Of a DNA stretch of 63,895 nucleotides, positions 1-7,644 are shown in pieces. Under the pieces are notes generated by a model, which saw nothing but the letters and a program-made list of their open reading frames with translations, was not told where the DNA came from and did not search any database. Each line of letters starts with the position of its first letter. The stretch's first letter is position 1. The stretch covers positions 1-63,895 of the forward strand of contig NZ_JAFYYT010000022.1 of assembly GCF_017549005.1 (NCBI RefSeq), read 5' to 3'. This DNA comes from Ruminococcus sp. (GTDB lineage Bacteria; Bacillota; Clostridia; Oscillospirales; Ruminococcaceae). The position numbers were made by a program, and so were the translations under genes.

Positions 1-1797
1 ACTACTACTACTACAACTACAACAACTACTGCTATTACCACAACAACTACTGCCGCTAAAACCACTGCTGCAACAAATGCTGTAACCTCAGCAAGCACGA
101 CTACAGCAAAGCCCACGACTACAAGCACATCGGCTTCAACAACAAAAGCTGCAACAACAGTCACAACCACATCGACTGCTGCTCCCAAGCCGGCTTCAAC
201 AACTGCAACAGCTTCCACGACCTCAACCACACCGGCTGCTTCCTCAGTGACCTCCACAACCACTGTAACAAGCACAGCCGCCACGACAACGACTACAGCC
301 GACCTCCGAAAGGTGGCAGGGATAAAGCTCAGCAAGACTGAGATAACCCTTAACGTAGGCGACGGCGATATCTCAATGGTGACTATGCTCCCTGCAACTG
401 CCGCAGACAAGTCCGAGAAATGGACGAGCTCAGATTCAAGCGTTGCCGCTGTCAATTTCGAGGGCTGGATAACAGCTGTATCAGAGGGCGCCTGCACTGT
501 TACCGTTCAGAGCGTCAGCAACCCGAACGTAAAGGCTGAAATACAGGTAACTGTCATCGACCCCACAAAGGTCCGCGGAATAAAGCTCAGCAAGACCGAA
601 ATGGTGGTCCCTGTGGGCACTACGGATATCTCAATGGTGACCATGCTCCCCGATAACGCCGCAAACAAGGGCGAGATATGGATAAGCTCCGACGAAAAGG
701 TGGCAACAGTGACCGATGAGGGACTTGTAAGAGGAGTTTCTCCCGGAAACTGCACCGTTACCGTTATAAGCAAGTCCAATCCTGACGTAAAGGGCGAGAT
801 AAAAGTCAAAGTTACCGGCAAAAAGCAGCCTGTCAGCATTTCTCTCAGCGATTACGAGCTCGATATACTTACGGGAACATTAGGCATATCCTACGTTACC
901 ACTCTCCCGAAAACAGCCGTCCCCATAACTGAGATATGGATATCATCAGACCCCTCCGTCGCTTCCGTTGACAAATTCGGCAACGTATACGGAGTTTCCG
1001 CAGGAACCTGTACTATCACCGTTTCCAGCGCAGATGATCCCGATATCAAAGCAACAGTAAAGGTTACGGTCCACAACCGCCCTGTTATCAATTCAACAAC
1101 GACCACTACGACTACCACAACAACAACAAAAACAACTACTACTACCACTACAACTACGACTACTACCACCACCACAACAACGACAACAACAACCACTTCC
1201 ACCACAACAACTACAACGACTGCCACAGCAGCCACAACTTCTCAGCCTGCGGCAACAACTCACCTTATCCAGTCGCATAACGGAGCTACCTACATCGACG
1301 GAATACTCATAGTCAACAAGACCTACAGCATTGACAGGGACTACCCTGCCGACAAGCTCACAGCCAACACCGAGGAGCACTTCAGGCTCCTGCAGGAGGA
1401 CGCTGCAAAGCTGGGACTTAAAATAGTATGCTCGTCAGGTTTCCGCTCATACGACTATCAGGAGGCGCTCTACAACAACTACGTTGCAACGGACGGAGTT
1501 CTCGCAGCTGATACATATTCTGCAAGGGCAGGACATTCCGAGCACCAGACAGGCCTCGCAATAGACGTTAACTCCATAAGCGACGCATTCATCGGAACTG
1601 CCGAGTGCGAATGGCTTGAAAAAAACGCCCATAAGTACGGCTTTATAATCCGCTACCCCAAGGGCAAGGAAGCTTACACAGGCTTCCGCTACGAGCCGTG
1701 GCACATACGCTTCCTCGGAGTCGAGACTGCCGCAAAGGTCTACGAAAGCGGACTCAGCCTTGAGGAATACCTGGGCATAGACTCATATTACAGATAA
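1..1797 (+). CDS. Secreted VanY-type D-Ala-D-Ala carboxypeptidase with Ig-like repeats (5' end outside window)
   Basis: The reading frame is open from base 1, so the N-terminus and any signal peptide lie upstream; 598 residues are visible. The order is a Thr/Ala-rich linker (about 1-100), three bacterial Ig-like (BIG_2) repeats of about 85 residues (about 102-358) that each hold an ISxVTxLP...W.SSD...V pattern, a near-pure Thr linker (about 364-419), and a C-terminal M15B peptidase domain. The peptidase has the zinc signature SEHQTGLAID and the late EPWH histidine, as in VanY/DacB carboxypeptidases that trim the terminal D-Ala of peptidoglycan stems. It is expected outside the membrane, with the Ig repeats as spacers or wall/carbohydrate binders. 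The Thr tracts are ACN trinucleotide repeats and may vary in length. The family call is firm; the physiological role is inferred. Confidence 0.9.
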   Translation, partial: TTTTTTTTTTAITTTTTAAKTTAATNAVTSASTTTAKPTTTSTSASTTKAATTVTTTSTAAPKPASTTATASTTSTTPAASSVTSTTTVTSTAATTTTTADLRKVAGIKLSKTEITLNVGDGDISMVTMLPATAADKSEKWTSSDSSVAAVNFEGWITAVSEGACTVTVQSVSNPNVKAEIQVTVIDPTKVRGIKLSKTEMVVPVGTTDISMVTMLPDNAANKGEIWISSDEKVATVTDEGLVRGVSPGNCTVTVISKSNPDVKGEIKVKVTGKKQPVSISLSDYELDILTGTLGISYVTTLPKTAVPITEIWISSDPSVASVDKFGNVYGVSAGTCTITVSSADDPDIKATVKVTVHNRPVINSTTTTTTTTTTTKTTTTTTTTTTTTTTTTTTTTTTSTTTTTTTATAATTSQPAATTHLIQSHNGATYIDGILIVNKTYSIDRDYPADKLTANTEEHFRLLQEDAAKLGLKIVCSSGFRSYDYQEALYNNYVATDGVLAADTYSARAGHSEHQTGLAIDVNSISDAFIGTAECEWLEKNAHKYGFIIRYPKGKEAYTGFRYEPWHIRFLGVETAAKVYESGLSLEEYLGIDSYYR

Positions 1798-1806
1798 TTT
1801 ACCAAA

Positions 1807-1836
1807 AAAGCTGCCGAAAAACGCTTCGGCAGCTTT
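1807..1836 (+). terminator. Intrinsic terminator after the VanY gene
   Basis: A 12-bp perfect stem, AAAGCTGCCGAA / TTCGGCAGCTTT, with a short loop begins 10 bases after the stop codon. The T tract is short. Confidence 0.8.
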
Positions 1837-1855
1837 ATCTATATCAAAGCAGCCA

Positions 1856-1922
1856 TCAGGAGTGCGCCATATGTCGGGAAGCTATCCGAGGGAGCGCCGC
1901 TCCACCTCCTGACGGCGCCCTC
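1856..1922. other. Overlapping inverted repeats, pseudoknot-like
   Basis: Two pairings interleave: TCAGGAG (1856-1862) with CTCCTGA (1906-1912), and GAGGGAGCGCCG (1888-1899) with CGGCGCCCTC (1913-1922, one bulged A). The order a-b-a'-b' would give an H-type pseudoknot or two competing hairpins. No gene lies here, and neither strand nor function is known. Confidence 0.4.
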
Positions 1923-2075
1923 GATTTTGCCGCTTACATTATATTATGCAGAAATCAAAAAAAGGTACAATGAAAATTCTTACAGCTTTCAGAGCTGTCA
2001 GAATTGTGTAACCAATCTGACATTATCCGTAAGCATTTATATCCGAACTGTATACAAACCGAAATCGCTCTGTTA

Positions 2076-2104
2076 TTGCAAATCTTACCTGCACAGGGTA
2101 TAAT
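2076..2104 (+). promoter_or_regulatory. Candidate sigma-A promoter inside the 1.8-2.7 kb non-coding stretch
   Basis: TTGCAA (2076-2081), a 17-bp spacer and TATAAT (2099-2104). No plausible coding frame follows; a terminator lies about 190 bases downstream. Confidence 0.5.
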
Positions 2105-2110
2105 ATAGAC

Positions 2111-2330
2111 AGTAAGGGAAAAGAAATAAATGACAACCTTCATTGTTCCTCGTTTCTGCGTCAAAATACCTCCGACGCAGTGATCACTCCGGGGCGGTGT
2201 CGCACACCACCGTCCTCTGAACACACCTTTCAGAAAAAGAAATGACCGTCGGCGCAATAGTGTCGGCGGTCCTCTTCTGTCACCTGATAATAATACAGCC
2301 CCGAAACTTTACAGCTTCGGGGCTTGTTAT
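2111..2330 (+). ncRNA. Candidate small structured RNA of unknown family
   Basis: The span runs from the predicted start of the 2076-2104 promoter to an intrinsic terminator at 2298-2323 (GCCCCGAA / TTCGGGGC). Inside are a CTGCGTC / GACGCAG hairpin around 2153-2180, a GC-rich imperfect hairpin near 2192-2217, and GACCGTCG / CGGCGGTC near 2242-2270. A 6S-like rod is conceivable from the length, but I find no diagnostic motif of 6S, SRP, tmRNA or RNase P RNA. The call rests only on promoter, terminator and hairpins. Confidence 0.4.
2298..2330 (+). terminator. Terminator of the candidate small RNA
   Basis: Stem GCCCCGAA (2298-2305) pairs with TTCGGGGC (2316-2323), followed by TTGTTAT. Confidence 0.6.
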
Positions 2331-2372
2331 ATATAAATCATAATTTACGCATTAATCATGCCATGTCCAAAA

Positions 2373-2543
2373 CAAAGGGATTCCAAAGGGTTCACAACCC
2401 TTTGGTCAGGTCAAGGGCTGACAGCCCTTGTGGGGTGTGGGGCAAAGCCCCTTATTCGGCAGGCGCTCCGCAAAGAGTGAATTGAAAAACAGTCCGGTGG
2501 ACTGTTTTTCAAGAGGGAACGCCCTGCAAGTGAGGGCGTTCCC
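2373..2543. repeat. Hairpin-rich intergenic repeat, fullest copy of a dispersed family
   Basis: Five consecutive stem-loops fill about 170 bases: CCAAAGGG/CCCTTTGG (2383-2405), CAAGGGCTG/CAGCCCTTG (2412-2430), GGGGC AAA GCCCC (2439-2451), GAAAAACAGTCC/GGACTGTTTTTC (2484-2510) and GGGAACGCCCT/AGGGCGTTCCC (2515-2543). Parts recur inverted at 11701-11765 and 44530-44562, so this is a repeat family and not a single regulatory structure. It encodes no protein. Confidence 0.7.
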
Positions 2544-2548
2544 TTATC

Positions 2549-2568
2549 GGGCGGATAATCTCAGCCCC
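2549..2568. repeat. Degenerate GGCGGATAATATCCGCC palindrome
   Basis: GGGCGGATAATCTCAGCCCC resembles the perfect palindrome at 59038-59056 and the copies at 19341-19359 and 38069-38086. It directly abuts the hairpin-rich element. Confidence 0.55.
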
Positions 2569-2602
2569 TGTTTTTACATAATTCCAACATGGACACATTA
2601 CA

Positions 2603-2702
2603 TGTTGCCATGTTGCCAACTTGCCAACTTCAACACATTAACTTATTAAAGTACATTGTATCAAATCAAGATGGCAACATGGCAAGATGGCAAGATGGTA
2701 AC
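2603..2702. repeat. Pair of inverted 8-bp-period arrays
   Basis: TGTTGCCA-type octamers repeat at 2603-2630, and the complementary ATGGCAAG-type octamers repeat at 2668-2702 in the opposite sense. An AT-rich 37-base centre separates them, so the block can fold into one long imperfect hairpin. Confidence 0.6.
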
Positions 2703-2730
2703 ATAACATCTTCATGCTGATAAACAGAAA

Positions 2731-2751
2731 GGGGGCACGGTATGCGCCCCC
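2731..2751 (-). terminator. Terminator of the pncA-pncB transcript
   Basis: On the minus strand GGGGGC pairs with GCCCCC just after the pncB stop, followed by TTTCTGTTT. Confidence 0.75.
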
Positions 2752-2767
2752 TGAAATACAGCAACTT

Positions 2768-3961
2768 TCATTTCTCGCGCTGCAATCTGAACTCCACAGA
2801 CTTCTTGAGATAGCCGAGGTACTCCTCATCGCGGCACATAGCCTTTCCGACGTCGTCCGAGAGCTTCGCAACGGGTCTGCCGTTTACGTACTGGAGCTTT
2901 ATTACGATATTGAGAGCCTTTTCTTCCGTATCGTTGGAGCAGAACGTGCCTATGCCGAATGAAACCTTTGTCTTGTCGCAGAAATAGTCGTGGAGCTTCT
3001 GCGCCCTGTCAAAGTCAAGGCTGTCGCTGAACAGCAGGAGCTTTGTCTTAGGGTCAACTCCGTACTTCTTATAGTGAGCTATTATCTTCTCGCCCCATGC
3101 ATAGGGGTCGCCGCTGTCGTGGCGGACGCCCGTATAGTTATTGACCATAGAGCGGTTGAAGTCCAGCAGGAAGAGGTCGGTAGTCACCGTATCGGTAAGG
3201 GCGGTACCGTTATCGCCGTCATACTCGTCGTACCAGTCCTTCATTGCGTAGTGATTTGTATACGCAAGCGGTATGGAGTCTATACCCTGATACATCTGCA
3301 CGAACTCGTGAGCATAGGTTCCGATAGGAGTAACGTTGTACTTCATAGCCAGGTACACGTTTGAAGTTCCCACGCAGTTCTTTGTCTCGGTAACGAGGCG
3401 TTTCACGACAACGTCCTCCCACTCACGGGAAAGTCTCCTGCGGCAGCCGAACTCAGCGAACTTAAAGGTATAAGTTCCGTCGTTCATAGCCTTTATCTTG
3501 GCGTCAAGCCTTTCCTCCGCAGACTTTCTCAGCCTGTCGTAATCGAACTTCATACGGAAATAGACCTCGTTTACTATTTCGAGGAGGTATATCTCGAACT
3601 GCATAGCCGAAAACAGCGGACCGTTCACCTCTATGAAAAGCTCCCCGTTATCGTCAAGCTTTGCAGTAACGTAGTCCCTGATAGGTCTCCACAGTCTCAG
3701 GAACTCCACATAGTCGTTCTTGATGAAGCGTATGGAGCGCAGGTAGTCAAGCTCCTCCTTTTTGAATGTGAGCGAGCAGAGGTGGTCTATCTGTTCGTTT
3801 ATCTCCCGGACCATTTCGGGAGTAAACACCACGTCCTTATTGCGGCATTTGAAGAAATACTGACCGCAGAGGTCTGTATGCTTATGAAAGATGACCTGGT
3901 CCATATTGAATTTGTAAAGGTCGGTATCGAGCAGGGAAACAACTATAGGTTCAAGTTTCAT
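2768..3961 (-). CDS. pncB: Nicotinate phosphoribosyltransferase
   Basis: The 397-residue protein joins nicotinate to PRPP to give nicotinate mononucleotide, the committing step of the Preiss-Handler NAD salvage route. The N-terminus LLDTDLYKFNMDQ and the GVRHDSGDP phosphate-binding region are hallmarks of the family, and the length matches short bacterial PncB. The ATG is preceded by AAGGAGGAAG. The gene lies 15 bases behind pncA, so the nicotinate freed from nicotinamide is used by the next enzyme of the same mRNA. A terminator follows the stop. Regulation by NrtR is likely, given nrtR upstream and a shared operator-like sequence at the pncA promoter. Confidence 0.95.
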   Translation of the reverse strand: MKLEPIVVSLLDTDLYKFNMDQVIFHKHTDLCGQYFFKCRNKDVVFTPEMVREINEQIDHLCSLTFKKEELDYLRSIRFIKNDYVEFLRLWRPIRDYVTAKLDDNGELFIEVNGPLFSAMQFEIYLLEIVNEVYFRMKFDYDRLRKSAEERLDAKIKAMNDGTYTFKFAEFGCRRRLSREWEDVVVKRLVTETKNCVGTSNVYLAMKYNVTPIGTYAHEFVQMYQGIDSIPLAYTNHYAMKDWYDEYDGDNGTALTDTVTTDLFLLDFNRSMVNNYTGVRHDSGDPYAWGEKIIAHYKKYGVDPKTKLLLFSDSLDFDRAQKLHDYFCDKTKVSFGIGTFCSNDTEEKALNIVIKLQYVNGRPVAKLSDDVGKAMCRDEEYLGYLKKSVEFRLQREK

Positions 3962-3976
3962 GGTACTTCCTCCTTG

Positions 3977-4501
3977 TCAGAGTATGTCTATCTGACAGCT
4001 TTTCATAGTTTCGACAGCGGCATTGTGCTTTTCGGGAGTAACACCTGCACAGCAGGCTTCGTCCACAGAGATATCCGCCTTGGGGAAATTAGCCTTCAGG
4101 AGCAGAGCGTTGCTGATAACGCAGATATCCGTGCACAGACCGATGAGCTCTATGCAGAAGTCCTCCGTACCCGCAGCCTTTTTTATGAGGTCGGGCAGCT
4201 TTACAGAGCCGAACGTGTACTTCTCAACGGGAGTGTACTTCTTCCCTTTCAGGGCAGCCGATATGTCCTTGTTGAGCTGCCAGCCCTCAGTACCCTTGAT
4301 ACAGTGCGGCACAGGGAGCTTCCTGCCCTCAGCCGTATCCATATAGTCGTCGAAGTGAGTATCATAGGTAGCGAATATCTCACCGTCGAACTGTGTGATC
4401 TTCTTCACAGCGGCAGGTATTATGGCAACGGCCTCCTTTGAACCAAGAGCTCCGTCCACGAAATCCTTCTGCATATCCACAACGACTAAAAACTTTTTCA
4501 T
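3977..4501 (-). CDS. pncA: Nicotinamidase (isochorismatase-like hydrolase)
   Basis: The 174-residue cytosolic enzyme hydrolyses nicotinamide to nicotinate and ammonia. The Asp-Lys-Cys triad is visible in VVDMQKDF, VEKYTFGS and GLCTDICV, and metal ligands in YDTHFD. I start at the ATG giving MKKFLVVVDM because AGGAGG lies upstream; the frame extends 8 codons further to a TTG that has no ribosome site. pncB follows 15 bases later. Its promoter overlaps the end of nrtR, with an operator-like palindrome across the -10 and start region. Confidence 0.93.
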   Translation of the reverse strand: MKKFLVVVDMQKDFVDGALGSKEAVAIIPAAVKKITQFDGEIFATYDTHFDDYMDTAEGRKLPVPHCIKGTEGWQLNKDISAALKGKKYTPVEKYTFGSVKLPDLIKKAAGTEDFCIELIGLCTDICVISNALLLKANFPKADISVDEACCAGVTPEKHNAAVETMKSCQIDIL

Positions 4502-4527
4502 AACCTCATATCCTCCTTTGGTCAATA

Positions 4528-4576
4528 ATTATTATAATATACCAATATTATAACTCACCTGATATACTGTCGTCAA
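4528..4576 (-). promoter_or_regulatory. pncA promoter with candidate NrtR operator
   Basis: On the minus strand TTGACG (4576-4571), an 18-bp spacer and TATAAT (4552-4547). A perfect 9-bp inverted repeat TTATAATAT-N4-ATATTATAA spans 4532-4553. At the likely start point (4540-4528) is ATATTATAATAAT, which matches the nrtR promoter site ATATTATCATAAT at 12 of 13 positions. Confidence 0.6.
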
Positions 4577-5394
4577 GTATTATTTCTGCGCTTGAAGAGT
4601 TTTGCAGGTCTGTGGCCCTCACCGCGGACGTATTCGTCGGTCTCCTCCACGTAGCTGCTTACCATACGCCTGAAATTCGCAGGAAGTATGGACACGTTCA
4701 TAACAGTCTCCTGCACTCTCTGGAACTCCGAGAGCGTGAACTTCTCCGGCAGGAAATCGAATATAGTGTCATAGCTCTTAGCCTCATTCCTGAGAGCTGT
4801 CAGAGCCGCAGCGATTATGGCAGCATGGTCAAAAGCGAGTCCGCCGCTGTCGATTATCCTGTAATTTGTCCTGCCGAACTTTGTCTTTTCCGCTTCCAGC
4901 ACAGCTTTCAGCTCTACGTCCTCATAATTGAGGGTGAGATAGTATTTCAGGTCGTCATCGCGCTCGAAGCTGACGCCGAACCACTGAGCGTCGGAAGCGT
5001 CATCGCTGCCCACCTGTTTTACCGCAGCCTCGCTTATTACGGAAACGAAAGCGTTTGAGATTATCCAGCCTCTCGGGTCGCGGTCGGGCTTGCTGAAGAT
5101 ACCCACAGGCATGATAGAGGCAGGAGTAACATTTGTCTCCTCCTTAGTCTCCCTGAGAGCGCATTCCTCCACGGTCTCGCCCCTCTGCAGGAAGCCGCCC
5201 GGGAGAGCCCACATATCCTTGAAAGGGTGTCCGCCTCTTTTTATCAGGAGCAAAAGCAGCTTGTTCACGGGATTGCGGCGATAGTCTGTCTTATCCTCCG
5301 AGCCCACCATAAAAGCTGCCACATCGGCTGTTACCGAAGGCCTGTCGTATTTGCTCATATCATAGTTTGCAAGAAAATCCTTTTCGCTGTCCAT
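4573..5394 (-). CDS. nrtR: NrtR-type regulator of NAD metabolism (Nudix domain plus winged helix)
   Basis: The 273-residue protein has an N-terminal Nudix domain (about 20-165) with a nearly complete Nudix box, GGFLQRGE...RETKEETNV, where Asn replaces the usual Gly. A C-terminal winged helix (about 205-270: LPEKFTLSEFQRV...NFRRM...RPAKLF) is typical of NrtR, which senses ADP-ribose-type ligands and represses NAD genes. Position immediately upstream of pncA-pncB supports NrtR over a plain Nudix hydrolase. The start follows GAGGAGGTG; an in-frame upstream extension has no ribosome site. A palindrome on its own -10 suggests autoregulation. Whether the Nudix site is catalytic is unknown. Confidence 0.88.
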   Translation of the reverse strand: MDSEKDFLANYDMSKYDRPSVTADVAAFMVGSEDKTDYRRNPVNKLLLLLIKRGGHPFKDMWALPGGFLQRGETVEECALRETKEETNVTPASIMPVGIFSKPDRDPRGWIISNAFVSVISEAAVKQVGSDDASDAQWFGVSFERDDDLKYYLTLNYEDVELKAVLEAEKTKFGRTNYRIIDSGGLAFDHAAIIAAALTALRNEAKSYDTIFDFLPEKFTLSEFQRVQETVMNVSILPANFRRMVSSYVEETDEYVRGEGHRPAKLFKRRNNT

Positions 5395-5418
5395 TAAGAG
5401 CACCTCCTCTGTTATTTC

Positions 5419-5454
5419 TATTATGATAATATCACAAAAATAATAAGATGTCAA
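5419..5454 (-). promoter_or_regulatory. nrtR promoter with palindromic operator over the -10
   Basis: TTGACA (5454-5449), a 17-bp spacer and TATTAT (5431-5426) on the minus strand. The 13-bp palindrome TATTAT-C-ATAATA (5431-5419) includes the whole -10 hexamer. Confidence 0.7.
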
Positions 5455-5512
5455 GGGGTTTTCAAAAATTTTTTTGCCCTTTGATTTCCACGGGCGTCCA
5501 TACAAAACAAAA

Positions 5513-5534
5513 CGGCACGGTAAAAACCGTGCCG
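5513..5534 (-). terminator. Terminator of the GH5 cellulase transcript
   Basis: CGGCACGGT pairs with ACCGTGCCG around an A/T loop; on the minus strand it is followed by TTTTGTTTTG. It lies about 20 bases after the GH5 stop. Confidence 0.85.
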
Positions 5535-5554
5535 CCATAGTTATTCAGTCATTC

Positions 5555-7579
5555 TCAGCCGTTGGGGTTGAGAGAAGTTATCTTCTTGAGGAGATAGAGC
5601 TGTATCTGAAGAGCGTCGTTTGATGTGAGGCCCTTTGTGCTCGTATCAACGTCGCCGCAGTCCTGACCTTCCTTTGTGATGTGCTTTGCGTCAGTTCCGT
5701 TAACGCCGTACTTATTCGGATTTGCAAGGCTCTGCATGATGAGAACTGCGTCTGCCATGTCAACTCCGCCGTCGAGGTTAGCGTCGCCCCATAAAACACC
5801 CTCTGTTGCGTTGATGTCCTTTCCGGGCTGTGTGGTAGTTGTTGTAGTCTCCTCGTTCTTGGGAGCAGTTGTAGTTGTTGTTGTCGTTGTTGTAGTTGTC
5901 TCAGGCTTTGTGGTCGTGGTAGTTGTTGTAGTTGTAGTCGTAGTTGTTGTGGAAGTTGTAGTAGTTGTCGTAGTGCTTGTAGTGGAGGTAGTTGTTGTTG
6001 TTGTAGTTGTCGTTGTAGTTGTTGCAGGCTTTGTAGTAGTGGTCTTGTCAACTATAACAGGCTGACCGCTGCCTGACTTGCCGCCGTCGAGGTTGCTCTT
6101 AGCGCCCGATGAATAGAAGTCATTGAGCGAGATACCATTCTTTCCGAGAGCTGTCTGGTGGTCGAGACCGATGAACTTGCCGCCGTCTGTCTGCCAGAGA
6201 GTCTTCTTGAGGATACCGTAACGTGCAGAATCCCATGTCAGGAAGTCGTGGCTGAGAAGTCCGCCTGTATCGCCTGAGTTAGGATTGAGGCACCAGTAAG
6301 TGTGGTTGATGTGGTTCTTTACCATATAATCAGCAAGGAGCTCCATCCACTTCTGATTCTTTGTTCCGTCAACGAAGCCGCCCCACTCACCGATAAGGAG
6401 AGGAGCTATATCCTGGTCGTTGATGTAAGCCCATGTATCGTACCAGTAATCATCGAGGAGAGTCTGAGTGGTGAAGTTCTTGTCGAACCATGTCTGTGCA
6501 TAAACTGACGGGCCGTAGTCATGAGGCGAGTAAATTATCTTTGACTGCTTCTCGGGTGAGGACATCTTTATGGGATTGTCCTTTACGCCGCGGAGGTTGC
6601 CGCCCCACCATGCGCCGTGCCACTTCTTATCGTCCTCTGACTTAGGCTCCCATACATCGGGAGTATCAAATGTATAGCCCTTTTCGGTCATAGGATACTG
6701 CTCGATTCCCTCAATGAAGATAAGAGCGTTGGGGTTTACGTCGAGGATAGCCTCTGCACACTGAGTTGCAGCGTAAGCCCAGTTGTTCTCGTCCTTGGAG
6801 TCGTCCCACTTTGCAATAGTGCTCGGGCATGAGCTTCCTGTATATCCGCGCTTTCCGTGAGGCTCGTTCTTGAGGTCGTAGCCTATGAGAGTATCGTCGT
6901 TTGCGTACTTCTTGGCGAGCCATACAAGAGTATCCTGCCAGTCCTTTGTAGTGATGCCTGCCTTGCCGTACCAGAGCTCGTAATCGTGGCCCGAGTTGTT
7001 CTCGTCAGGGCTGTGAATGTCGATAAATGCTTTAAGGCCGTACTTCTTGCACTTCTGCATGATGATATCGAATATCTCCATTGAGTTCTTTACGGTCTTG
7101 CCGTCGGACTCAACGAAATCCTTGTTGATATTTGTGTAGTAGCCTGCGGGAGTTACCTTTCCGTCCTCGCCGACCTCGTCTACAGGCGGAGTATATGAAG
7201 CCTGTACCGAGCTTACATCGTGGGGCTTGCCGTCCATCCACGACTTGAGAAGAGTTGTGGAGATAGGCAGACGGAGAACGTTGATACCGTGGTCTGCGAT
7301 AGTCTGGAGCATATCGTCAACATCGGCAGCATACAGACCGTGAGCGCAGTTTTCAGAGCAGTTGAAGCCGAACCAGTTAGCGCCTGTGAGCCATACTTCA
7401 TTGCCGTTCATGTCGTAGATACGGCTTCCCTTTGCATGAAGCCAGTCATCGTTACAGTCATCGGCTGCAAAAGCCTTGTTGAATGAGTCTGTATCCACAG
7501 ACGGAGTGTAGGCAGTACCTGTTACGGTTATAGCTGCCGCAGCAGCAATCGCTGCCATAGAGCGTAAAAGCTTTTTCAT
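5555..7579 (-). CDS. Secreted GH5 cellulase with C-terminal dockerin (downstream copy)
   Basis: The 674-residue protein has a signal peptide (about 1-39), a GH5 domain (about 45-480), a long Thr linker and a type I dockerin (about 605-674). The acid/base Glu sits in DLKNEPHG and the nucleophile Glu in LLIGEWGG; the GANWFGFN start of the barrel resembles GH5 subfamily 1 endoglucanases. The dockerin has duplicated Ca-binding segments (GDANLDGGVDMADAVLIMQ and the later GDVDTSTKGLTSNDALQIQ) as in Ruminococcus cellulosomes. The protein is therefore expected to hydrolyse beta-1,4-glucan outside the cell while docked on a scaffoldin cohesin. The ATG after GAGAGGGAAATT is preferred to the further upstream Met. 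It lies 65 bases behind a paralogue, probably on one mRNA. Confidence 0.93.
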   Translation of the reverse strand: MKKLLRSMAAIAAAAAITVTGTAYTPSVDTDSFNKAFAADDCNDDWLHAKGSRIYDMNGNEVWLTGANWFGFNCSENCAHGLYAADVDDMLQTIADHGINVLRLPISTTLLKSWMDGKPHDVSSVQASYTPPVDEVGEDGKVTPAGYYTNINKDFVESDGKTVKNSMEIFDIIMQKCKKYGLKAFIDIHSPDENNSGHDYELWYGKAGITTKDWQDTLVWLAKKYANDDTLIGYDLKNEPHGKRGYTGSSCPSTIAKWDDSKDENNWAYAATQCAEAILDVNPNALIFIEGIEQYPMTEKGYTFDTPDVWEPKSEDDKKWHGAWWGGNLRGVKDNPIKMSSPEKQSKIIYSPHDYGPSVYAQTWFDKNFTTQTLLDDYWYDTWAYINDQDIAPLLIGEWGGFVDGTKNQKWMELLADYMVKNHINHTYWCLNPNSGDTGGLLSHDFLTWDSARYGILKKTLWQTDGGKFIGLDHQTALGKNGISLNDFYSSGAKSNLDGGKSGSGQPVIVDKTTTTKPATTTTTTTTTTTTSTTSTTTTTTTSTTTTTTTTTTTTTTKPETTTTTTTTTTTAPKNEETTTTTTQPGKDINATEGVLWGDANLDGGVDMADAVLIMQSLANPNKYGVNGTDAKHITKEGQDCGDVDTSTKGLTSNDALQIQLYLLKKITSLNPNG

Positions 7580-7644
7580 AATAATTTCCCTCTCATTATT
7601 TTTATTTTTGCCATGCAGCACCCTGAAGCTGCACGGTCAAATAC

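Noticed and set aside
891-1235. Poly-Val frame on the minus strand across the Thr linker
   Set aside because: Reverse complement of ACN codons gives GTN (Val); it is an artefact of the Thr linker. The same applies to the frame opposite the GH5 linker near 5676-6065.
1955-2257. 100-codon minus-strand frame in the non-coding stretch
   Set aside because: Cys- and Arg-rich translation without a ribosome site, overlapping the promoter and candidate small RNA on the other strand.
2428-2649. 73-codon plus-strand frame
   Set aside because: It runs through the hairpin-rich repeat and octamer array; the composition is set by the repeats.
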